DNA of 64,000 nucleotides, from positions 1 to 64,000 of the forward strand of contig JAEZEH010000031.1 of the NCBI GenBank assembly GCA_023417785.1, in the 5' to 3' direction. Source of the stretch: Bacteroidota bacterium. GTDB lineage: Bacteria; Bacteroidota; Bacteroidia; Cytophagales; Cyclobacteriaceae. Position numbers and translations under genes: made by a program. The number at the start of each line of letters is the position of its first letter. Within the stretch, counting starts at the first letter, position 1. Positions 7,956-15,201 of this stretch are shown here, piece by piece. The notes below the pieces were generated by a model. It ran no database searches and was not told the DNA's origin. It saw nothing but the letters and a program-made list of their open reading frames with translations.

Positions 7956-9316
7956 TCAACATCATCAGCTGCCTCAACGAATTCTCCTTCCCAACGCGCA
8001 ATAACGACGGTAGCAAGACAGTTTCCAATCAGGTTCACAGCGGTGCGTGCCATGTCCATCAATTCGTCAATTCCGAGAATGGCCATAATGGGCCAGAGCG
8101 GAAGTCCAAACGAGGCTGCTGTTCCGAGCAGGATAACCAACGAAGCGCGTGGCACGCCCGCAATTCCTTTACTGGTGAGCATCAGGGAAAATACCATCAA
8201 AGCCTGTTCAGCGAAGCTCAGTTCAATGCCCGCAGCCTGGGCAGTAAAGATGGATGCAAGCGAAAGGTACAGGGTACTGCCGTCAAGATTGAAGGTATAT
8301 CCCGTGGGCAACACAAAAGATGCAATCTTGCCGGGGACGCCAAGCTTCTGCATGTTTTCCAATGCCTTGGGAAGAGCGGCTTCGGAAGCGGTAGTAGCAA
8401 AGGCAATTGACGCGGGCTCGGTAATGGCTTTTATAAATTTTCGAACGGGAACTTTTACCAGCAGAGCAATAGGTAGCAAGACACCAAGTATGAACACGAG
8501 CAGAGCGCCATACAAAGTTGCGAGCAATTTTATCAAGGATGCAAGTACACCAATGCCAAGATGTCCGACGGTTACTGCGATCGCAGCGCCCACCCCTATC
8601 GGGGCGAAATACATGATAATCTTTGTGAACTTGAACATTGTCTCGGCGAGCCCGTCTGCGAATTCAAGCATAGCTCTGCGGCGGTCTTCACGTACGAGGG
8701 CCAGCGAAATTCCGAACAGCACACTGAATACGACAATGGGAAGCACATCCCCGTAGAACATCGACTTAACAATGTTTTCGGGAAAAATATGAAGTACCAT
8801 ATCAACCCACGTCTGCGGTGCGGTTTCAGGAAGTTCCTGATCATAATTCGCCGGAAGCTCAATGCCTTTACCTGCCTCCGTCAGATTTATGGCAACCACA
8901 CCGATCACCAGCGCGACGGTAGTGACAAGTTCAAAATACAGGAGTGATTTCCAACCCATGCGCCCCACTTGCCGGATATCGGAATGGCCTGCAATTCCAA
9001 CCACTAACGTTGAAAAGAGGATCGGCGCAATCACCGTCTTGATGAGTTTCAAAAAGATCTTGCTTAATACCTGTAGATTTTGTGCAAAGACCGGAAAATG
9101 GAGTCCGATTTCGGTACCATATATCATGCTTGCGAGTATCCATGTAGTAAGTGACTTCTTCCGAAAAGCATAAACGGTGAATCCCACCCACACCAACATT
9201 CGGCTTGCGGTGAGATAGACCGGGGTGATTTCAACAGACGTATAAAAGCTGATACAGTGGAGCACACTGGCTACACCGGCAAGTGCCAGCGTTATCAGCG
9301 ACAGATTTATTTTCAT
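7946..9316 (-). CDS. dicarboxylate/amino acid:cation symporter (DAACS/GltP family)
   Basis: The protein has 456 residues. It has about eight membrane helices and two re-entrant loops typical of the GltP/DctA fold. Hairpin 1 carries ATTASEAALP, where the family serine-rich motif lies. The helix 7 signature is FNLDGSTLY, equivalent to NMDGT, and hairpin 2 reads SKGIAGVPRASLV. It has an N-terminal extension of about 70 residues with two extra hydrophobic segments before the canonical LSKIFLKLIKTVIAPILF start. Family members take up C4-dicarboxylates, glutamate or aspartate with Na+ or H+; the substrate cannot be fixed here. Its 3' end overlaps the convergent DUF2254 gene. Confidence 0.92.
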   Translation of the reverse strand: MKINLSLITLALAGVASVLHCISFYTSVEITPVYLTASRMLVWVGFTVYAFRKKSLTTWILASMIYGTEIGLHFPVFAQNLQVLSKIFLKLIKTVIAPILFSTLVVGIAGHSDIRQVGRMGWKSLLYFELVTTVALVIGVVAINLTEAGKGIELPANYDQELPETAPQTWVDMVLHIFPENIVKSMFYGDVLPIVVFSVLFGISLALVREDRRRAMLEFADGLAETMFKFTKIIMYFAPIGVGAAIAVTVGHLGIGVLASLIKLLATLYGALLVFILGVLLPIALLVKVPVRKFIKAITEPASIAFATTASEAALPKALENMQKLGVPGKIASFVLPTGYTFNLDGSTLYLSLASIFTAQAAGIELSFAEQALMVFSLMLTSKGIAGVPRASLVILLGTAASFGLPLWPIMAILGIDELMDMARTAVNLIGNCLATVVIARWEGEFVEAADDVDYN

Positions 9317-9413
9317 TTAATTAATGGATGAGAAATTTCCGAAGTCTGGATAAAACGCTTGCTGACAATCCATTTATACTGGTCGCGAGCGAAGGAAGCA
9401 CTAAGTCACCAGC

Positions 9414-9752
9414 TTATGGCGCCAGACTGGTGAGGAAAATGTAAAATGTGTTGGAAAGGAAAAAACTGCATAAAGGCATCGGAAAGGCAATGCCTTCTTT
9501 TGCAGGAACAAATGGTACTGATACGGAAAGGAAATCTAAAACCTGGAATCTCATTTGCGCGGCGCCGCTCCGATCATTTACCGATTCCTGAAAGAAATCC
9601 GAATCTCCTGAGGTGCTTGACGCGACCAGGAGGAAATCACCATTATTCACGGCTACACGAACGTTACAAACCGGGCCAATGAGAAAGCCCAGGAACATCC
9701 CAAGGAAAACCCAGGTAATGACGAGTCGGTTCAGAAAAAGTTTGCGGAGCAT
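9414..9752 (-). CDS. possible small membrane protein, unrecognised
   Basis: This open frame of 112 residues starts at an ATG. It has one convincing N-terminal hydrophobic helix (about residues 9-28) and weaker hydrophobic stretches toward the C-terminus. I recognise no family. It occupies most of a 669-base gap (9317-9985) between the symporter and the phosphorylase, which otherwise shows nothing beyond presumed promoters. The C-terminal half has no clear domain character, so this may be a chance frame. Confidence 0.3.
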   Translation of the reverse strand: MLRKLFLNRLVITWVFLGMFLGFLIGPVCNVRVAVNNGDFLLVASSTSGDSDFFQESVNDRSGAAQMRFQVLDFLSVSVPFVPAKEGIAFPMPLCSFFLSNTFYIFLTSLAP

Positions 9753-9985
9753 TTGCTTGGAGAAAGCGAAAGATAAATCAAATTATCTGTAGAAATGAAC
9801 TTGGGGCGCCTGGTTATTTTATCCTAAACCGAAATCGAGTGCACCAAAATCTGAGTGCTCTGCAACAAAGGTGTACCTAATTGAGACCGATGTGACAGCC
9901 ATTGTTCACATATCAATAAAAAGGCACGCTGGGGTGCAGAATTAGGGTGCATTGCCGATATTGCCGCGAAATTAAACACATATCA

Positions 9986-11602
9986 ATGGCAGCACCCTCT
10001 CTTCCCCGCGTCGCATACTTTTGTATGGAGTATGCTCTTCAAAGTGATTTCAAAATGTATGCAGGTGGCCTCGGCATCCTTGCCGGCGACTACCTTAAAG
10101 GGGCGCGCGACCACAAGTATCCAATGGTCGGCGTCGGAATCAAATGGAAGCAGGGTTACACCGATCAGCGGATTTCAGGTGAAGGCAAAGCCATCGACAC
10201 TTATCCCATCTATGATTATCCGTTCCTGAAGGACACAGGTGTTACGGTAACTGTGACCATCCGGAAGCGTGATGTGAAATGCAAGGTCTGGCTTTGTGAC
10301 AAATTCAAAAACGCGCCGCTTTATCTACTGGACACGGATGTACCGGGCAACGAAGACAACTGGATCACCGGTCAACTGTATGGCTGGTTCGGCGAGGAGC
10401 GTATAGCCCAGGAGATGGTGCTCGGCATTGGCGGTGTGAAGGCATTGCGGGCGTTAAAAATCCCTGTTGACGTATACCATTTCAATGAAGGTCACGCCTT
10501 GTTCGCAGGATTCGAACTGGTTCGCGAGAAAGTGGCTGCGGGTAAATCCTTTGATCAGGCGTTAAAGACGTCACGCGATCAAATTGTTTTTACGACGCAT
10601 ACACCGGTAGTTCAGGGAAATGAATCCCATTACATCGACCGTCTTATGTACATGGGTGCCGACAACGGTGTGTTCTCAAAACAACAACTTAAAAAACTTG
10701 GCGGGTCACCATTCAACATGACTGTTGGAGCACTGAGGCTTTCGCGCAAAGCTAACGCGGTTGCCCAACTTCACGCGGTGACAGCAAACAAGATGTGGCA
10801 GGGCGTAAAGGATCGCGCCGAGATCATTGGAATTACGAATGCCATACACGTGCCCACCTGGGTCGACAACCGCATCGTAAAAGCAGCGAAAAATCCTACC
10901 CAGGAAATCTGGAGGCTCCATCAGGAAAACAAAAAGAAACTCATCGGCTTTATTGCCGAAAGAACGGGTGTGAAACTGAAACAGGATGCGCTGCTTATTG
11001 GCTTTTCCCGCCGGGCCGTGCCTTATAAGCGAAGTGACTTTATCTTTAGTGATCGTTCAAAAATAGACCGTCTGTTCAAGAGTGGCAAACTACAAATAGT
11101 GTTCTCCGGAAAAGCCCACCCACTTGATGACGGTGGCAAGCGCATTGTGGCAAACATTGTCGCGCTCACGAAGAAGTATCCCAAATCAGTTGTCTTCCTG
11201 GAGAATTATGACATGACCATCGGCTCGATGCTGGTCCGCGGATCAGATATCTGGTTGAACAATCCCCGCCGTCCTCAGGAAGCCAGCGGAACCTCAGGCA
11301 TGAAGGCTGCCATGAACGGGGTGCTGAACCTCAGCATCCTTGATGGCTGGTGGCCCGAAGCATGTAACCACGGCGTTAACGGTTGGCAAATCGGCGACGG
11401 CTACGAGAATGCCAGCGAAAAGAAACTCGATGCACACGATCAGAAGTCGATGTACAAAGTCCTTTTGGGTGAAGTGCTTCCAACATATTACGACAACCGG
11501 AAACAGTGGATCGAAATGATGAAGCAAAGTGTGCTAAGCACCAACAAACAGTTCGCCATGAAGCGCATGCTTGAGGAATACTACGAGAAACTCTACATTT
11601 AG
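9986..11602 (+). CDS. glgP: alpha-glucan phosphorylase, short form
   Basis: The protein has 538 residues from the ATG at 9986. It is a GT35 phosphorylase that splits alpha-1,4-glucan with phosphate to give glucose-1-phosphate. The N-terminal half has YFCMEYAL and AGGLGILAGDYLK; the centre has FNEGHALF and TTHTPV. The C-terminal half has the PLP site EASGTSGMKAAMNG with Lys440 as the expected Schiff-base lysine. At 538 residues it belongs to the short class lacking the long insertions and N-terminal regulatory arm of the ~800-residue E. coli enzyme, so allosteric control as in GlgP is unlikely. No other glycogen gene lies in the window. Confidence 0.92.
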   Translation: MAAPSLPRVAYFCMEYALQSDFKMYAGGLGILAGDYLKGARDHKYPMVGVGIKWKQGYTDQRISGEGKAIDTYPIYDYPFLKDTGVTVTVTIRKRDVKCKVWLCDKFKNAPLYLLDTDVPGNEDNWITGQLYGWFGEERIAQEMVLGIGGVKALRALKIPVDVYHFNEGHALFAGFELVREKVAAGKSFDQALKTSRDQIVFTTHTPVVQGNESHYIDRLMYMGADNGVFSKQQLKKLGGSPFNMTVGALRLSRKANAVAQLHAVTANKMWQGVKDRAEIIGITNAIHVPTWVDNRIVKAAKNPTQEIWRLHQENKKKLIGFIAERTGVKLKQDALLIGFSRRAVPYKRSDFIFSDRSKIDRLFKSGKLQIVFSGKAHPLDDGGKRIVANIVALTKKYPKSVVFLENYDMTIGSMLVRGSDIWLNNPRRPQEASGTSGMKAAMNGVLNLSILDGWWPEACNHGVNGWQIGDGYENASEKKLDAHDQKSMYKVLLGEVLPTYYDNRKQWIEMMKQSVLSTNKQFAMKRMLEEYYEKLYI

Positions 11603-11699
11603 ATTTCAGATCCCTGATTTCAGATTATGAAAGTCCCAACGCGTTTTCACTGCGAGGATGGAAAGTCTATATCTGAAACCTGAATTTAAAATTTGGAAT
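11603..11699. repeat. heptad repeats (AAATCYG type) between convergent genes
   Basis: Two short arms of 7-bp-period repeats face each other. The left arm, 11603-11626, reads on the minus strand as units such as AAATCAG and GGATCTG. The right arm, about 11670-11700, reads on the plus strand as ATCTG, AAACCTG and AATTTAA. The arms are roughly inverted and enclose about 45 unique bases. The element fills the gap between the phosphorylase stop and the convergent permease stop, where a transcript-ending hairpin would be expected. Confidence 0.6.
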
Positions 11700-14102
11700 C
11701 TATTCGTGCCTTAGCGAATTTACCGGATTGCTATTCGCCGCCCTGAGGGTATGAATGGACACAGTAAGCAAAGCAATAAAAAGTACAATTGCCCCGGGAA
11801 CCGCGAAGGTGATCCAGGATATGGAAACCCGGTAGGCGAAATTGCTAAGCCACAAATCTATGAGCCACCACCCAACGGGGATAGAAAGTACCACGGCGAT
11901 GCACACAAGGGTGATGAATTCCCGATTCATCATGGTAACAATTCCTGAAACGGATGCGCCCATAACCTTTCGGACGCCAATTTCTTTCGTGCGGTGGATC
12001 GCCGCGAGCGATGACAGTCCGAAGAGCCCCATACATCCGATGAAAATCGCGAGCGCCGAGAAAATGCCGAATACGCGTCCAAACTGTTGATCCGCCTGAT
12101 ACTGCCTGTTATAATGGTCGTCGAGGAAGGAATAGATGAACGGGTTGCCGGGGAAAACATTTTTCCATTGGTCTTCGAACGTTATTAGTGACTGCTTAAC
12201 CTGCGACGTATTAAACTTGATAGAGTAATAGCCTCCGGGTGACGGGTCATATCTGAAAAGTAGCGGCTCGTATGCCTTCTTCAGTGATTCCTGATGATAA
12301 TTCTTCAGAACACCAATAATATTAAACGTATCTCCCCAGAAGAGCACGCGGTCATGGATTGCTTCCTCGGCGTTACTGAAACCCATCAAGTCAAGCGCGG
12401 ACTCATTTAGCATGAGCGACTTTCGTTCATTTGGAACGTCATCTGAAAAACCTCGTCCCGCGATAACGGTTAGCCCATACGATGAAATGAAATCGCCGTT
12501 CATCATAATTACCCGATACTGATTTTGTTCATCTTCCCGTTGCGACAGTCGTCTTATTCCCCCCGCATTCCAGTCCGGGCTTGCTCCCGGCACCGACGTG
12601 GATGCACTGACAGAAACAACCTCGGGATACTGAAGCAACCGCTGTTTGAATACCTGAAATTTATGCTGATACGTCGAATCGGTTACGCTTGGCGAATTCA
12701 CAATCAGTGTCTGATTCAAATCAATACCGAGTTTCTGACTTTGCATAAAGGTAAGTTGCCGGTAGACGGTATAGGTCCCGGCCAGGAGCGTCATCGATGC
12801 CACGAACTGAGCGATCACCATGCCCTTACGAAACACGAGGCCTCGTCCACTGTTCTTAAACCTACCCTTGAGGACATCAACGGGCTTATACCCTGACAAT
12901 ACGAACGCGGGATAAAGTCCGGAAAGCACCGAGCCGGCGAGAACCAGCACTACGATGGCCATCCAGAACTCAGGGCGCGTGAATAACATAAAGCCAAGCT
13001 CCCGCGATGTAAGGTCACCAAACCATGGAGTGAGCAGCACGACAAGCAGAATTGAGATGGCCACGGCGGCCGCGTTGATCAAAACTGACTCGAGAATGAA
13101 TTGTTGAATGAGTTGAGACCTAAGGCTGCCCATCACTTTCCGGACACCGACCTCCCGGGCACGTTCAACCGAGTTTGCCGTTGATAGATTGACATAGTTG
13201 ATCCAGGCAATGATGATAATTAATAGCGCTACAACCGTAAGAAAGTATGCAGACTGGCGATTACCATTCGGTTTGAACTCTCCGATGAAATCCGAATCAA
13301 GATGGATGTCAGTGATACGCTGTAGGTTAAACGTCATACCGGCGTTGAAGCGTTTCATTTGTTCGCCATTGATCTTTTCTGTCAGTGCCGGCAGTTTTGC
13401 TTCGACCCCTTTAACCTCAGCATGCTCATCCAACTCAATGTAGGTAAAGAAACCATCCCAGTTCCATGACGTGATTTCATCATTCCAAAGCTTTTTCAAA
13501 CTTTCGAACGACATGACTGCATCAATTTTGAAATGTGTGTTCACGGGTAAATCCTGAAACACACCGGTAACTTCATAATCCGTATGACCGTTATCCTTTA
13601 TCGTCTTCCCTATGGGATTTTCGTTACCGAAATATTTTTTCGCCAATGAAGCCGAAATCACTATATTAAAAGGCTCTTTCAAAACCAGCGAATCAGTCCC
13701 TTCGAGAAGATTTATTGAGAACATGGTAAAGAAGTCTTCTGAAGCAAAATAAACCGCTTCTTCCTTGAAAAACACATCCCCGACAGAAAGAACCGCGCCG
13801 TTATGGCGAAGTCGTGTGTAGCGTTTTACCTCCGGCAGATTCGATTTGAAGTCCGGACCAATACCGGCAGCTCCGGAAGCCCATCGTGTGGAGATTGTCC
13901 CTTTATCGTAGCGGTCCAGCTGAACCCTGAAAAGCCGGTCCTTCTTCCCGTGGAAGTCATCGTAGCTGAACTCATGCATTACAAATTGCAGGATCAGCAT
14001 ACAGGCCGTCATGCCGATGACCAGCCCCGATACATTGATGAACGTGAACCCTTTGTTCCGCGAAATATACCGGAAGATCGCCGTCAGATAGTTTTGAAAC
14101 AT
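11700..14102 (-). CDS. FtsX/MacB-family ABC transporter permease
   Basis: The protein has 800 residues in two tandem FtsX-type halves. A first membrane helix lies near residues 20-44 after the signature SRNKGFTFINVSGL, followed by a large periplasmic MacB-like domain. Three helices follow at about 285-400, with VERAREVGVRKVMGS between the first two of them. Then come a second periplasmic domain and a last set of helices beginning near residue 680, with RTKEIGVRKVMGAS. Members of this Bacteroidota family are permeases for lipoprotein or peptide export, or sense envelope stress, and need an ATPase partner. None is encoded nearby. The gene lies 145 bases downstream of the dioxygenase gene on the same strand. 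Confidence 0.9.
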   Translation of the reverse strand: MFQNYLTAIFRYISRNKGFTFINVSGLVIGMTACMLILQFVMHEFSYDDFHGKKDRLFRVQLDRYDKGTISTRWASGAAGIGPDFKSNLPEVKRYTRLRHNGAVLSVGDVFFKEEAVYFASEDFFTMFSINLLEGTDSLVLKEPFNIVISASLAKKYFGNENPIGKTIKDNGHTDYEVTGVFQDLPVNTHFKIDAVMSFESLKKLWNDEITSWNWDGFFTYIELDEHAEVKGVEAKLPALTEKINGEQMKRFNAGMTFNLQRITDIHLDSDFIGEFKPNGNRQSAYFLTVVALLIIIIAWINYVNLSTANSVERAREVGVRKVMGSLRSQLIQQFILESVLINAAAVAISILLVVLLTPWFGDLTSRELGFMLFTRPEFWMAIVVLVLAGSVLSGLYPAFVLSGYKPVDVLKGRFKNSGRGLVFRKGMVIAQFVASMTLLAGTYTVYRQLTFMQSQKLGIDLNQTLIVNSPSVTDSTYQHKFQVFKQRLLQYPEVVSVSASTSVPGASPDWNAGGIRRLSQREDEQNQYRVIMMNGDFISSYGLTVIAGRGFSDDVPNERKSLMLNESALDLMGFSNAEEAIHDRVLFWGDTFNIIGVLKNYHQESLKKAYEPLLFRYDPSPGGYYSIKFNTSQVKQSLITFEDQWKNVFPGNPFIYSFLDDHYNRQYQADQQFGRVFGIFSALAIFIGCMGLFGLSSLAAIHRTKEIGVRKVMGASVSGIVTMMNREFITLVCIAVVLSIPVGWWLIDLWLSNFAYRVSISWITFAVPGAIVLFIALLTVSIHTLRAANSNPVNSLRHE

Positions 14103-14152
14103 TGTTGCCTGAGTTTATATGAATACTGACTCTTTCCAGAATGGTTACACTT

Positions 14153-14246
14153 CGATTTCTGATTTCAGGTTTAATTGCATCAGTCATGAACTCCCAATAT
14201 GAAGTCCGACCTAAATCCGAAACATGAAACCCGAAAACCGAAATGA
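14153..14246. repeat. heptad repeats (AAATCYG type), two inverted arms
   Basis: The right arm at 14213-14246 is a clean 7-bp-period array on the plus strand: AAATCCG, AAACATG, AAACCCG, AAAACCG, AAATGA. The left arm at 14153-14172 is the same motif on the minus strand: AAACCTG, AAATCAG, AAATCG. About 40 unique bases lie between. The element sits between the dioxygenase gene and the permease gene. It could form a hairpin in RNA read from either strand. Confidence 0.75.
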
Positions 14247-14247
14247 C

Positions 14248-15123
14248 TTACGGCTTGTACAACAACGGAAAATACGTTCCCTCCAATTTGTTACCTCTCG
14301 GAGTCGGGGGAACTCCCTGCAGCAAGGGTTCATCTGAATCAGAGATTGTCCCGTCGGCGAATACATTGATAACAAAAGCCCGGCGGGCGCGCCCCGAGCG
14401 GTTCTCATAACTTCCGTGTACCATCAAGGGATGGTGGAACGTTCCGTATCCCCGCCTGAGTTCAATAAATACCTTGTTGGCGAACTGTTCTTTTTGATCT
14501 TCGTTCAGGTATTTCTCAAGCCCCATCATATCTCCCGCGAGGTCGGGTTTTTCAAGCAGTCCCCACCTATGACTGCCGGGCACATAACATAAGCACCCGT
14601 TTTCGCGGCTGGCGTCGTCAAGGGCAGTCCAGCACGTGAGGTGCTGCATAGGCACGGTACGCGTCCAGTAACTATAGTCCTGATGCCACGCCACAACACC
14701 CCCATGATGCGCCGGCTTGCAAAAAAGTTGATCATGCCAGAAACGGACCGATCTGTTTCCGAGCAGCTGACTTGCTGCAACAACGAACCGGGGGTTCCAG
14801 AGTATATCGTGGAAGCCTTGTGTGATCCGCCAATGACCAAGCGAATGAAACAGTACTGAGTCCGGGTCTCCCGATTCATTGGAATGAAATTCATAAAACA
14901 GGTGATGTCGCGGATGCGATGGGTCCTGTAACTCTTCCAGCTCATTGTTGAGTTGATCAATCTGATAATCGTCCAGGAGTTGGATGTCGGAAACGTAACC
15001 ATTAACGTCGAAGGAACGGAGTTGCTCATCGGTGAGCGCATACTTTTGCCAGGCCTCTGCAGGATCGAGCTTAGGGAATAATTCGGTTATTAAATCGTGA
15101 GACTTGGCCAGGTCGTATTCCAT
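14248..15123 (-). CDS. phytanoyl-CoA dioxygenase-family protein
   Basis: The protein has 291 residues and no signal peptide. It is an Fe(II)/2-oxoglutarate-dependent dioxygenase of the PhyH family. The metal triad is visible as HQD (His147 and Asp149, in WHQDYSYW) and a distal His236 in MVHGSYENRSGRARRAF, where a following Arg should bind the 2-oxoglutarate carboxylate. PhyH-family enzymes hydroxylate many small molecules, so the substrate cannot be inferred. It is the middle gene of a minus-strand trio with the membrane-bound dehydrogenase upstream (78-base gap) and the permease downstream. That context hints at catabolism of a carbohydrate or related polyol. Confidence 0.9.
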   Translation of the reverse strand: MEYDLAKSHDLITELFPKLDPAEAWQKYALTDEQLRSFDVNGYVSDIQLLDDYQIDQLNNELEELQDPSHPRHHLFYEFHSNESGDPDSVLFHSLGHWRITQGFHDILWNPRFVVAASQLLGNRSVRFWHDQLFCKPAHHGGVVAWHQDYSYWTRTVPMQHLTCWTALDDASRENGCLCYVPGSHRWGLLEKPDLAGDMMGLEKYLNEDQKEQFANKVFIELRRGYGTFHHPLMVHGSYENRSGRARRAFVINVFADGTISDSDEPLLQGVPPTPRGNKLEGTYFPLLYKP

Positions 15124-15201
15124 AGAGAGGTTTAGCGATCTAAACAGGAAATCAATATACTTAAACTTCTTCCAGGAAAAAAAGACGTTAATACAAAGTG
15201 A

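Noticed and set aside
8043..8756. 237-codon antisense frame inside the symporter gene
   Set aside because: Composition is a shadow of the symporter codons and it has no family match.
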